64,000 bases of DNA from Alcaligenes sp. SORT26. GTDB taxonomy: Bacteria > Pseudomonadota > Gammaproteobacteria > Burkholderiales > Burkholderiaceae_B. The DNA lies in NCBI RefSeq assembly GCF_017377875.1, contig NZ_CP070975.1:1240001-1304000 (forward strand), written 5' to 3'. Numbering within the stretch: position 1 is the stretch's first letter; every line of letters starts with the position of its first letter. Under the pieces are notes generated by a model. That model was not told the DNA's origin. It saw only the letters and a program-made list of their open reading frames with translations, and ran no database searches. Position numbers and translations under genes: made by a program. Of this stretch, positions 10,500 through 18,428 are shown piece by piece.

Positions 10500-10772
10500 T
10501 TAATTCACGGCGTCTTTCAGAGCCTTACCGGGACGGAACTTAGGCACGTTTGCGCCTTCGATCTCGATAGTTTCACCGGTACGTGGGTTACGACCCGAAC
10601 GGGCAGCGCGTTCCGACACAGCGAAGGTGCCAAAACCAACCAGAGTAACCGTATCTTTTTCTTTCAGCGTGGTGGTCACGGCATCGATAAACGCATCCAG
10701 TGCACGACCAGCGTCAGCTTTGGACAGATCGGCTTTGGTGGAAATGAATTCGATAAGCTCGGTTTTATTCAT
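10500..10772 (-). CDS. hupB: Nucleoid protein HU-beta
   Basis: This 90-residue basic protein opens [20 protein letters not shown] and carries the DNA-binding arm motif [12 protein letters not shown], ending in the FRPGKALKD tail. Length and motif order match the bacterial HU family exactly. The upstream in-frame extension to 10898 is not plausible. It is the last gene before the heme d1 locus, transcribed away from it. Confidence 0.97.
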   Translation of the reverse strand: MNKTELIEFISTKADLSKADAGRALDAFIDAVTTTLKEKDTVTLVGFGTFAVSERAARSGRNPRTGETIEIEGANVPKFRPGKALKDAVN

Positions 10773-11343
10773 TGAGAAAATACCCCTGAAAATTATTTTA
10801 CGGGCCCCCAGCGGGAACCAGTTTGTGGCGGTCAGACTTAATAGTGACAAGCGACAGTACATCCAAGCACTACCGTCTGTCATTGCAACCAGGCGCACAA
10901 GTGCCCCGGTTGGCTACCGCGTATTAAGCCTTCGTTTAATACCCGTGTCAAGCAAAAAAACCCCTGTAACCCGCATCATTGCTCACTGTTGATACAAGTT
11001 GCAGGACTTTCCCTAATTTGCATCGAGAAACTTAACAGCCCGTCGCAAATATGTTATTTGGGCCCGGACAAGCACAAAATTAGCTGGCTGATACTGCGTT
11101 TTTGAATGGTTTTTCAAGCACTTGGACAAACACGGCGCTTGCTCATCCTGAGCACATCAACAGAAATTCCCTTACCGGCTCCCGACTTAGCGTCGCCAGC
11201 GCGCTGCTGAGGGCGAAGGAACGGTCTTTCTGCACCCCTCTCTTGCTCAGCAACCGTGCCCATGCGTGAGCCCCTTCCGCTCCTACAATTTTCTGCATTG
11301 TTTGACTGTATTTCGGTAGTCATTACCGTCAAGGAGCACAGCG
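10773..11343. other. Divergent intergenic region between hupB and nirE
   Basis: About 570 bases without a supportable gene. It must hold the hupB promoter and that of the nirE arm. nirE has a strong ribosome-binding site (AAGGAG, 9 bases before its ATG). I searched by eye for a 14-base FNR/ANR/DNR site and found none convincing; a TTGAA and TTCAA pair near 11103-11118 has the wrong spacing. Confidence 0.6.
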
Positions 11344-12126
11344 ATGCACGGCAAGGTTTATTTGGTCGGAGCGGGTCCTGGCGACCCCGAACTTCTCACA
11401 CTACGCGCGTTATATCTACTGCAACATGCGGACGCTGTGGTCTATGACCGTCTGGTCAGCCCCGCCATCATGGGCTGCATCAACCCCGATGCCACCCTGC
11501 ACGATGTCGGCAAGGTCTCCGCCTGCAAACCCAGCATGCAGGACGATATCAACGATCTGCTCTTGTCTCTTAGCAGAACGCATCAGCATGTGGTCCGCTT
11601 AAAAGGGGGTGACCCATTCATCTTTGGACGCGGGGGCGAAGAACAGGAGTATCTGCATCAACATGGCGCTCAAGTAGAGGTGGTCCCCGGCATTACCGCT
11701 GCCACGGGTTGTGCGGCTGCTTTAGGGATTCCTTTGACGCATCGTGGACTGGCCAGCAGTGTGCGCTTTATTACCGGGCATCTCCGGGACAATCAAGGCC
11801 TGGAACTGAATTGGGCTTCCTTGTCTGACCCTTCCTGTACGCTGGTGTTCTATATGGCGATGGCCAATTGCGGCCATATTGCCCAGTCCCTGATCCAGCA
11901 CGGACGCAGCCCTCATACACCTATCGCATTAGCACAGGACGCTACGCTGGCCAGCCAGCGCTGGGGCTTGGGCACCCTGGAAACCCTGCCACAGCTCGTG
12001 CAGACCTTCAGCCCACCCGCCTTGTTGATCATCGGGCAGGTTGTACAACTGCATCCCGACTATCCCAAACCCATCACCAAGGAGCTGGATGCGCTTACCT
12101 CCGAGCCTTCCTGCGTACTGATGTGA
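11344..12126 (+). CDS. nirE: Uroporphyrinogen-III C-methyltransferase NirE
   Basis: This is a 260-residue SUMT. It methylates uroporphyrinogen III at C2 and C7 with SAM to precorrin-2, the first dedicated step toward siroheme and heme d1. The tetrapyrrole methylase motifs are clear: VGAGPGDPELLTLRAL at residue 8, VVYDRLVS, and RLKGGDPFIFGRGGEE followed by VPGITAATGCAA. Placement as first gene of the nir biosynthetic arm argues for NirE rather than the siroheme gene cobA. Its stop overlaps the presumed GTG start of nirC. Confidence 0.93.
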   Translation: MHGKVYLVGAGPGDPELLTLRALYLLQHADAVVYDRLVSPAIMGCINPDATLHDVGKVSACKPSMQDDINDLLLSLSRTHQHVVRLKGGDPFIFGRGGEEQEYLHQHGAQVEVVPGITAATGCAAALGIPLTHRGLASSVRFITGHLRDNQGLELNWASLSDPSCTLVFYMAMANCGHIAQSLIQHGRSPHTPIALAQDATLASQRWGLGTLETLPQLVQTFSPPALLIIGQVVQLHPDYPKPITKELDALTSEPSCVLM

Positions 12127-12524
12127 ATGGGGTGCTCCTTCCTATCCAACACGGCAATAGGCGCTCAGTAGGCAAACGCTTGCTGGTCTTGTTTACGGCC
12201 CTACTTATTGCCCTATTCATAGCCTTGTCCGTATTGCATGAAGTGGGGGCAAGTGAGGCAACTCCAACTCTGGAGCGGCAAGCATCTTTACTGACATTGC
12301 TCCATCAGGAATGTGGGTCATGCCATGGACTAAGCCTCAAAGGAGGTCTGGGCCCGGCCTTGACGTCCGACGCACTACAAGGCCAAACCGCAGAGCAAAT
12401 CGCCTTGACGATTATGCAGGGTCGCCCAGGGACGGCCATGCCTGCCTGGAGCCGTTTTCTGCAAGCCCAGGAAAGCCAATGGCTGGCTGATTTTCTTCTT
12501 CATAATCGGGATGCTGCACCATGA
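12123..12524 (+). CDS. nirC: Small periplasmic c-type cytochrome NirC
   Basis: This is a predicted 133-residue precursor with a hydrophobic signal segment (LLVLFTALLIALFIALSVL) and one heme c site, CGSCH. A short cytochrome c domain follows, ending FLLHNRD, with a Met ligand candidate in GTAMPAW. The position between nirE and nirF and the size fit NirC (cytochrome c55x), an electron carrier for heme d1 maturation. No ATG is available; I use GTG overlapping the nirE stop. A TTG near 12180 is an alternative, so the N-terminus is uncertain. Confidence 0.82.
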   Translation: MNGVLLPIQHGNRRSVGKRLLVLFTALLIALFIALSVLHEVGASEATPTLERQASLLTLLHQECGSCHGLSLKGGLGPALTSDALQGQTAEQIALTIMQGRPGTAMPAWSRFLQAQESQWLADFLLHNRDAAP

Positions 12525-13681
12525 AAGCACTCATCACTCTTGGTTTGGTCGCTGCCTTGAGCGCTTGCGCCAGCCCACTGCGCGGCACACAGGATTTAGG
12601 CTTGATTGTGGAGCGCGCCAACGGCAGTGTGGCCTTGGTGGAAACCAGTCATCGTAGCCAGTTGGCGCGTATTGATGGCCTGGGCGATCTCTCCCATGCT
12701 CATATCACCTACTCACGTGACGGACGCTACGGCTATGTCTTCGGGCGCGATGGCGGCCTTAGCAAGGTAGATCTGCTCAAGCAGGTTTTAGTACGTCGCA
12801 TTATTCAATCCGGGAATGCTATCGGCGGGGCTATCTCGCAAGATGGCAAGCTGATTGTGGTGCAGAACTATGAGCCCGGCGGCATCAAGGTTTTTAATGC
12901 AGACACTCTGGATTTAATCAGCGAAGTTCCGTCGTACTACGCTCCAGGAAAACGTGCCAAGGTAGTCGGTTTGGCGGATCTGCCGAACCAGCAATTTGCC
13001 TACTCCTTGTTCGAGGCAGGCGAAATCTGGTTGACGGATTTATCGGACCCGCTACAGCCCAAAACCCGGCGCTTTGCAGCAGGCCGCCAACCCTACGATG
13101 CCATGGTCACACCCGATGGGCGCTACTACATTGCCGGGCTATTTGGCGAAGATGCCTTGGCCATGCTGGATTTGTGGAACCCCGAAAATGGGGTCAAGAA
13201 AACCCTGCAAGGCTATGGACGTGGTGAAACCGCCCTACCCGTCTACAAAATGCCGCATCTGCGCGGTTGGTCCCAGGCAGGCCAAGATCTGTTTCTGCCC
13301 GCTATTGGACGCCATGAAGTCCTGGTTACCAGTACCTTGGACTGGCAAGAAAAAGCCCGCATCCCGGTTCAAGGCCAACCCGTTTTTGTGATGGCTCAGC
13401 CGGATAGCCGTCAGGTCTGGGTGAGCTTCGCCTTTCCAGACAACGACAAGGTGCAAATCATTGACGTTGCCACCTTGCAGGTCATCCAGACCCTGGCCGT
13501 TGGCAAAGCGGTTCTACATATGGAATTCACCCCACGAGGTGAGGCTGTCTGGATTTCGGCGCGAGACGACAACCGTGTCAGCGTGTATGACACCCGTACT
13601 TTCAAGCGTCTGGAAAGCATAGAAATTCAGCAGCCCAGTGGTGTGTTCTTTACTCATCGGAGCGGTCGCATTGGTTTCTAA
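12521..13681 (+). CDS. nirF: Heme d1 biosynthesis lipoprotein NirF
   Basis: This is a 386-residue protein with a lipoprotein signal (lipobox LSAC, Cys16), so it is probably anchored in the periplasm. The rest is a beta-propeller like the d1 domain of cytochrome cd1, with repeats such as YGYVFGRDGG and VFNADTLDLI, and the C-terminal QQPSGVFF motif shared with NirN. The His in HAHITYSRDGR is a likely d1 ligand. There is no heme c site. NirF acts late in heme d1 formation. It overlaps nirC by 4 bases. Confidence 0.93.
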   Translation: MKALITLGLVAALSACASPLRGTQDLGLIVERANGSVALVETSHRSQLARIDGLGDLSHAHITYSRDGRYGYVFGRDGGLSKVDLLKQVLVRRIIQSGNAIGGAISQDGKLIVVQNYEPGGIKVFNADTLDLISEVPSYYAPGKRAKVVGLADLPNQQFAYSLFEAGEIWLTDLSDPLQPKTRRFAAGRQPYDAMVTPDGRYYIAGLFGEDALAMLDLWNPENGVKKTLQGYGRGETALPVYKMPHLRGWSQAGQDLFLPAIGRHEVLVTSTLDWQEKARIPVQGQPVFVMAQPDSRQVWVSFAFPDNDKVQIIDVATLQVIQTLAVGKAVLHMEFTPRGEAVWISARDDNRVSVYDTRTFKRLESIEIQQPSGVFFTHRSGRIGF

Positions 13682-14660
13682 TCTCTCCCCTTCCGCCTTT
13701 CAATTGCTCAATGCCTGGCAACACGGCTTCCCCTTGGAGCCCCGCCCTTTTCGCAAACTGGGTTTACTGCTGGGGCTAAGCGAACAGACCGTGCTGGACT
13801 ACCTCCAAGGCTGGCAAGCTGAAGGCATCATCAGCCGTATCGGCCCGGTACTGAATCCCGCCTGTATGAGCAGCACCTTGGTTGGCATGCAGGTTCCGAC
13901 GTCAGATCTTGCTGCGGTTGCAGGCTGGATCAGCGCCCTGCCCGCCGTGAACCATAACTACGAGCGCGAACACGCCATCAATCTGTGGTTTGTGCTGACC
14001 TGTGCGACTGCTCAAGAACGGCAAGTAACGCTAGAGCACATTGCGCGGCATACCGGCCTACTCCCCCTGTCTTTACCTATGCTCAGGGCCTATCACATCG
14101 ACCTGGGATTCAGCCTGGTGAAGCATGCCAAGCTAGTCACCACCCCCCTGGCAAGCAGCGACACACTACCTGTTACCGGCAGTCCAGAGCGCAAGCTACT
14201 GGAGTGCGCCCTGCAAGGCCTGGAGATTCATGCTGAACCATTCAAGCGCCTGGCAGAGCAAACCCACCTGGACGAGAAGCAAGTTCTGCAATACATCCAG
14301 AAATTTCTGGAGCAAGGCCTATTCCGACGCTTTGGCGTAGTTCTGCGTCATCGTGCGCTGGGCTACCAGGCCAACGCCATGTGCGTCTGGACGATACCCC
14401 AGGAGCGCATCGATACCCTGGGCGAACAGATAGCCCAGCAAGCGGGCATCACGCTGTGCTATCAACGCCAGCCCCTCCCACCCCACTGGCAACACAATCT
14501 GTTCTGCATGATTCACGGCAAAGATCGTCAGAACGTCTTGGCTGACCATGCCGCCCTGAACACCCTTCTGGGAATGGATCAATTTCCACATGAGGTGCTG
14601 TTTTCTACTCGCTGCTTCAAGCAACGCGGCGCACTGCTTGGCCCTGTTCACCATGACTGA
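13671..14660 (+). CDS. nirD: Fused siroheme decarboxylase subunit NirDL
   Basis: This 329-residue protein is made of two AsnC/Lrp-like NirD/NirL modules in tandem. Each has a helix-turn-helix-like start (RPFRKLGLLLGLSEQTV and EPFKRLAEQTHLDEKQV) and an alpha/beta domain. The HNYERE segment of module 1 holds the conserved His of this family. With NirG and NirH it removes acetate carboxyls from siroheme to give 12,18-didecarboxysiroheme. I choose TTG at 13671 because GGAG lies 8 bases upstream; this start overlaps the nirF end. An upstream GTG (13638) lacks such a site. Confidence 0.88.
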   Translation: MVSNLSPSAFQLLNAWQHGFPLEPRPFRKLGLLLGLSEQTVLDYLQGWQAEGIISRIGPVLNPACMSSTLVGMQVPTSDLAAVAGWISALPAVNHNYEREHAINLWFVLTCATAQERQVTLEHIARHTGLLPLSLPMLRAYHIDLGFSLVKHAKLVTTPLASSDTLPVTGSPERKLLECALQGLEIHAEPFKRLAEQTHLDEKQVLQYIQKFLEQGLFRRFGVVLRHRALGYQANAMCVWTIPQERIDTLGEQIAQQAGITLCYQRQPLPPHWQHNLFCMIHGKDRQNVLADHAALNTLLGMDQFPHEVLFSTRCFKQRGALLGPVHHD

Positions 14661-15141
14661 TACCCAACAAACGCCCCCGCGGTCCACCCTCCTCGAACTG
14701 GATAGCATCGACCGCCATATCCTCAATCACTTGCAAGAGGGCTTTCCCATCTGCTCACGCCCGTTCGCGCAACTGGCCCCTGTTTTCAATCTAAGTGAGC
14801 ACGAGCTGATTACCCGCGTTCAGCACTTACGCCAATCCGGGGCGCTCAGCCGCTTTGGCCCCCTCTTCCAGGCCGAGGCCTTGGGAGGTGCGTACTGTCT
14901 GGCGGCCATTGCCGTACCAGAAACGCGTTGGGACAGCACCGTCAAGGCAGTGAACCGGCATCCCGAGGTGGCCCATAACTACCAACGTGCTCATACCTTG
15001 AATATGTGGTTCGTACTTGCGACGGCCACTCCACAAGAAATTGAGCCTTGCATCGCGGCAATCGAAGCTGAAACAGGTTTACCCGTCGTCGCTTTTCCTA
15101 AAGAGCGGGAGTACGCCCTAAGCCTGAAACTGGAGCTTTGA
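14653..15141 (+). CDS. nirG: Siroheme decarboxylase subunit NirG
   Basis: This is a 162-residue single-module Lrp/AsnC-like protein: HTH-type segment LDSIDRHILNHLQEGFPI and then RPFAQLAP, RFGPLFQ, and the HNYQRAHTLNMWFVLAT stretch. The ATG at 14653 overlaps the nirDL stop by 8 bases. It resembles module 1 of NirDL. NirG and NirH are subunits of the same siroheme decarboxylase. The assignment to G rather than D follows gene order. Confidence 0.87.
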   Translation: MTDTQQTPPRSTLLELDSIDRHILNHLQEGFPICSRPFAQLAPVFNLSEHELITRVQHLRQSGALSRFGPLFQAEALGGAYCLAAIAVPETRWDSTVKAVNRHPEVAHNYQRAHTLNMWFVLATATPQEIEPCIAAIEAETGLPVVAFPKEREYALSLKLEL

Positions 15142-15142
15142 A

Positions 15143-15640
15143 ATGGATCACCTGAACCCCGCCTATACCGCCCTGATTCATGCATCGCAACAGGGCTTGG
15201 CAATAGAAGCACAGCCCTATCTAAAGTTGGCTGAGGAACTGGGCGTATCCGAAGCCTATGTGCTTAAACAGTTTCAAACCATGCTGGACCAAGGATGCAT
15301 ACGGCGTATTGCTGCCGTACCCAATCACTATGCACTGGGCTATGTCGCCAATGGCATGTGTGTCTGGAACATCGCTGACTCCATGCTGGATGCCGTCGGT
15401 GAGTGGCTGGGCACACAGGCCGGAGTCAGCCACTGCTATCGTCGCCCACGTCGTCTACCGGAGTGGCCGTACAACCTGTTTGCCATGTTGCATGGCAAAG
15501 ACCATGACACCGTACGTGCCCAGGCACGGGCTATCAGCACAGGTATCACGCAGCAATTTCCTGATGTGCTGCACGATCACGACATCCTGTTCTCTACGGC
15601 CATTCTCAAGAAAACCGGCCTACGTCTACGGAGGCCCTAA
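15143..15640 (+). CDS. nirH: Siroheme decarboxylase subunit NirH
   Basis: This is a 165-residue Lrp/AsnC-like protein starting one base after the nirG stop. It carries QPYLKLAEELGVSEAYV in the N-terminal module and a CYRRPRRLPEWPYNLFAMLHGKD segment that matches module 2 of NirDL (CYQRQPLPPHWQHNLFCMIHGKD). It is therefore the NirL/NirH-type partner of NirG. It functions in the cytoplasmic siroheme decarboxylase. Confidence 0.87.
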   Translation: MDHLNPAYTALIHASQQGLAIEAQPYLKLAEELGVSEAYVLKQFQTMLDQGCIRRIAAVPNHYALGYVANGMCVWNIADSMLDAVGEWLGTQAGVSHCYRRPRRLPEWPYNLFAMLHGKDHDTVRAQARAISTGITQQFPDVLHDHDILFSTAILKKTGLRLRRP

Positions 15641-15642
15641 GC

Positions 15643-16776
15643 ATGTTTCGTCTATCCCGTTTCGTCGCCGCCCTGCACTCCCCCGTCACGCCTACCCGTG
15701 TCAGCCGCGCACCTGTGGTGATCTGGAATCTGATTCGTCGCTGCAATCTGCATTGCAGCCACTGCTACTCCGCCTCTACCGACAAGGACTTTCCGGGTGA
15801 GCTTAGTTATGAGCAGGTCTGTACCGTTATGGATGACCTGCATCAGTTCGGTGTACGCGCATTAATTCTGTCGGGCGGTGAACCCTTGCTGCGCCCCGAC
15901 ATTTACGATTTGGCCCGCTATGCCAAAGCGCTGGACATATATGTCGGGCTATCGTCCAACGGCACCTTGATCACTGAACACAATATTGATCAGATTGCCG
16001 ACTGCGGCTTTGACTATGTAGGTATTTCTCTGGATGGTCTACAGGCTCGACACGACCGGATTCGCGGCCAGGAAGGAGCCTACGACGCATCCCTGCGCGG
16101 CTTGAGACTATGCCGTGAAAAGCAATTAAAAGTGGGTCTGCGCTTTACCCTGACACAAGAAAATGCGATTGATTTAAGTGGCCTGCTGGCCGTGATGGAC
16201 AGGGAGCAAATAGACCGTTTTTATCTATCTCATTTGAACTACGCCGGTCGAGGTTTAAGCAACCGTGCCTTGGCCAGCCACCATGCCGTCACCCGACAGG
16301 CTATGGAGCAGCTTTTCACGACCTGTATGGCATATCAAAAAGCAGGCACGCCCAAAGAATTCACATCGGGCAATAACGATGCCGATGGTGTTTTCTTTCT
16401 GCATTGGGTGCGACGCCACTATCCCGAACAAACCTCAAAGATCCTGACCCTATTACGCCAATGGGGAGGCAACTCATCCGGCCAAGGGATTGCCAATATC
16501 GACAACCGAGGCAATGTGCACCCCGACACCATGTGGTGGCACTATCGATTGGGAAATGTGCTGCAACGCCCTTTCTCGGAGATTTGGTCTAACAATCAAG
16601 AACCTTTGCTGGCAGGACTACGTCAACGACCAAGACCGGTACAGGGACGCTGCGCGAGCTGCGCTTATCTGGATATCTGCAATGGCAATACACGCACCCG
16701 TGCGGAGAAAAGCACAGGCAATGTATGGGCGGAAGATCCTGGCTGCTATCTGAATAATCAGGAAATTACTGCCTGA
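15643..16776 (+). CDS. nirJ: Heme d1 biosynthesis radical SAM protein NirJ
   Basis: This 377-residue radical SAM enzyme has the CxxxCxxC cluster site at Cys34, Cys38 and Cys41 (RRCNLHCSHCYS) and the SAM-binding SGGEPLLR. A second, C-terminal Cys-rich region (Cys337, 340, 346 and 368) probably holds an additional Fe-S cluster, as in SPASM-type proteins. It converts didecarboxysiroheme by replacing propionates with oxo groups. It is the last gene of the plus-strand arm, 2 bases after nirH. It is convergent with the CysG-like gene. Confidence 0.93.
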   Translation: MFRLSRFVAALHSPVTPTRVSRAPVVIWNLIRRCNLHCSHCYSASTDKDFPGELSYEQVCTVMDDLHQFGVRALILSGGEPLLRPDIYDLARYAKALDIYVGLSSNGTLITEHNIDQIADCGFDYVGISLDGLQARHDRIRGQEGAYDASLRGLRLCREKQLKVGLRFTLTQENAIDLSGLLAVMDREQIDRFYLSHLNYAGRGLSNRALASHHAVTRQAMEQLFTTCMAYQKAGTPKEFTSGNNDADGVFFLHWVRRHYPEQTSKILTLLRQWGGNSSGQGIANIDNRGNVHPDTMWWHYRLGNVLQRPFSEIWSNNQEPLLAGLRQRPRPVQGRCASCAYLDICNGNTRTRAEKSTGNVWAEDPGCYLNNQEITA

Positions 16777-16794
16777 AACCCCAACCCTCAGCCT

Positions 16795-16821
16795 TCAACC
16801 TCCAACCTCCAACCTCCAACC
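16795..16821. repeat. 7-base tandem repeat after nirJ
   Basis: About 3.7 near-perfect copies of CCTCCAA lie 19 bases beyond the nirJ stop. It is AC-rich and directly precedes the hexanucleotide array. Confidence 0.8.
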
Positions 16822-16853
16822 AAACAGTTAAGTATTCAGAACCGTTACAAGCA

Positions 16854-16927
16854 GGCGCCAGCAGGTGCAGGTACAGGCAGGTGCAGGTGCAGGTGCAGGT
16901 GCAGGTGCAGGTGCAGGTGCAGGTGCA
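16854..16927. repeat. GCAGGT hexanucleotide array
   Basis: Perfect units of GCAGGT run from 16877 to 16927 (about 8.5 copies). Several degenerate units precede them from 16854. The array lies between the convergent nirJ and CysG-like genes. The six-frame protein it yields on the minus strand (Cys-Thr repeats) is an artefact of the repeat. A 6-base period does not cause frameshifts in coding sequence, and here it is non-coding. Confidence 0.9.
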
Positions 16928-16946
16928 AGCGTAAGAGCGAAGAAGC

Positions 16947-16978
16947 AAAAAAGTGAGGCAAGAAAACCTTGCCTCACT
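16947..16978 (-). terminator. Intrinsic terminator of the nirN/cytochrome/CysG-like operon
   Basis: A 10-bp stem GTGAGGCAAG / CTTGCCTCAC with a 5-base loop is followed by T residues on the minus strand. It lies 60 bases beyond the stop of the CysG-like gene. Confidence 0.85.
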
Positions 16979-17041
16979 CAATCACTTCAACTATCAGCGG
17001 ATGCTTTAGCCTGCTTTATCTAGCTATTCATCACACGACAC

Positions 17042-18022
17042 TTACGCCAGGTCACAGATCAAACCTTGCTGACTCAATAGCGCCCTTAAAGGCTGCACAT
17101 CCCACGAAGACTTCCAGGCAATCACGATGCGCTCTCCTGGCACCCAGGCGCGGCACAGAGGAGCCCAAAAATCCGGGTTCAACAAGGTCTCTTGCAAAAC
17201 CACACCGGCCTGATCCAGAGCCATCAAACGAGCATCACGGCGAGCCTTTTCCAGAATTCCGGGCAAGATCAATGGCAGGTACAAGACCCAGTCTGCCTGA
17301 TTCAGTTTACGCAGGGCACGCAGCGTCAGCAGGTCCACCGCTTCCAGATCTGCAATCGGCAAGATAGTGACCTGAATATGCTGTTGGGGTGTTTCGGTCT
17401 TTAAGGCTGCTTCAAAGAGCTCTGATGCTTCGACGGATTTTCCCTGCGCCAACAGATCAGGAATAGCGCTATCGAGCACGTAGTCAAAGAAATGACGACG
17501 AGTATGGACCTCAGGGAAAGCCTGTTTGATCTCTGAGCGGCGTCGCGCCAGCAAACCGGCCAACTCCCCTACCGACTCTGGAAGCTCACTTTCTATCCAC
17601 TCGCGAACGCGTCGCGCCAGAACAGGGGCTGAGCCAGCGGAGGAAACCGCAATCATCAAGGGGGAACGGTCGACCATGGCAGGCACCTGAACGGTAGACA
17701 ACTGCCCGTCATCAACCACATTACAGGGCAGGCGCAAGGCATCGGCGGCCTGCGCTACGATCCGGTTGATCTCCCGCCGTCCAGTGGCCGCCACAACCAG
17801 CCAGGCCTCGCGTATATGCTCGGCTACAAACGTGGTGAACAGACTGCTCAGGGCGCCCGCCTGAGCACTGGCCCGCAGCCAGGAAGTCTGCTCCGGAGCG
17901 ACAACCGTGACTCGTGCTCCTGCCCGTAGCAAGAGCCGAACTTTACGTTCTGCGACTGTACCGCCACCCACGACAACAACCACCTTGCCGGTCAGATTGA
18001 AGAACAAAGGAAACACATTCAT
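17042..18022 (-). CDS. Precorrin-2 dehydrogenase/ferrochelatase with degenerate SUMT-like C-terminus
   Basis: This is a 326-residue protein. Residues 1-205 match the CysG N-terminal half: Rossmann motif VVVVVGGGTVAERK, CNVVDDGQLSTVQVPAMVDRSP with the conserved Asp pair, and SSAGSAPVLARRVREW. This part makes siroheme from precorrin-2. The last 110 or so residues contain a shadow of the SUMT start (VDLLTLRALRKLNQADWVLY) but lack the GAGPGD loop and all later SAM motifs. Methylation is supplied by NirE on the other arm. RBS AAGGAT is 8 bases upstream. It looks dedicated to heme d1 synthesis. Confidence 0.88.
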   Translation of the reverse strand: MNVFPLFFNLTGKVVVVVGGGTVAERKVRLLLRAGARVTVVAPEQTSWLRASAQAGALSSLFTTFVAEHIREAWLVVAATGRREINRIVAQAADALRLPCNVVDDGQLSTVQVPAMVDRSPLMIAVSSAGSAPVLARRVREWIESELPESVGELAGLLARRRSEIKQAFPEVHTRRHFFDYVLDSAIPDLLAQGKSVEASELFEAALKTETPQQHIQVTILPIADLEAVDLLTLRALRKLNQADWVLYLPLILPGILEKARRDARLMALDQAGVVLQETLLNPDFWAPLCRAWVPGERIVIAWKSSWDVQPLRALLSQQGLICDLA

Positions 18023-18038
18023 TGCGCAACATCCTTAA

Positions 18039-18060
18039 GGCGCCAGTGAAGACTGGCGCC
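18039..18060. other. Intercistronic stem-loop between the cytochrome and CysG-like genes
   Basis: A perfect 9-bp GC-rich stem (GGCGCCAGT / ACTGGCGCC) with a 4-base loop. It has no T tract, so it is more likely an mRNA stability or processing element than a terminator. Confidence 0.55.
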
Positions 18061-18070
18061 CGGTTCATAC

Positions 18071-18415
18071 TTACTTCAGGCTGGAAAAATAGCCAGCCAG
18101 TTCATTCACCATTTCCGGGCTCAGAGGTTCGGCCATCGGGCTCATGATGGGGTCATTGCGCTCCCGCGATTTGAACTGCTGCAGTTGCTTGACCAGATAC
18201 TCCACTTTCTGCCCAGCCAAGTTGGGATACATGCCCTCTGTACTGACACCCTCAAGACCATGACAAGAGGCACACAAAGGCAACATGGAAGAAGCCTGAG
18301 CAGACAACTGTGACTGCCCGTGCGAGCCTTGCAAGCCGACCGGCTTATCTGCCGCCCACACCGCACTGGAACCCAAGAGGCTTATCAGTGCCACACCCAT
18401 AAAAAGCTGTTTCAT
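18071..18415 (-). CDS. Periplasmic c-type cytochrome (c4/c553-like), NirM-like role
   Basis: This is a 114-residue precursor with a signal peptide ending AVWAAD. It has one heme c site (Cys48, Cys51, His52 in LCASCHG) and a probable Met axial ligand in IMSPMAEPLS. RBS AAAGGA supports ATG at 18415. The YPNLAGQKVEYLVKQLQQF segment is typical of cytochrome c4/c553 modules rather than c551. It lies 13 bases after the cd1-type gene and probably exchanges electrons with it, the role NirM plays in other nir operons. Confidence 0.87.
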   Translation of the reverse strand: MKQLFMGVALISLLGSSAVWAADKPVGLQGSHGQSQLSAQASSMLPLCASCHGLEGVSTEGMYPNLAGQKVEYLVKQLQQFKSRERNDPIMSPMAEPLSPEMVNELAGYFSSLK

Positions 18416-18428
18416 GACGTTCCTTTGC

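Noticed and set aside
11103-11118. FNR-type site ahead of nirE
   Set aside because: Half-sites TTGAA and TTCAA are spaced two bases too far for a 14-base FNR box.
11114-11332. 72-codon minus-strand frame upstream of nirE
   Set aside because: No family or start signal; covers the likely nirE promoter.
16854-16927. CRISPR array
   Set aside because: Units are only 6 bases with no spacers.
16766-16981. Reading frame with Cys-Thr repeats on the minus strand
   Set aside because: Produced only by the GCAGGT array; no ribosome-binding site or family, and it overlaps a terminator.
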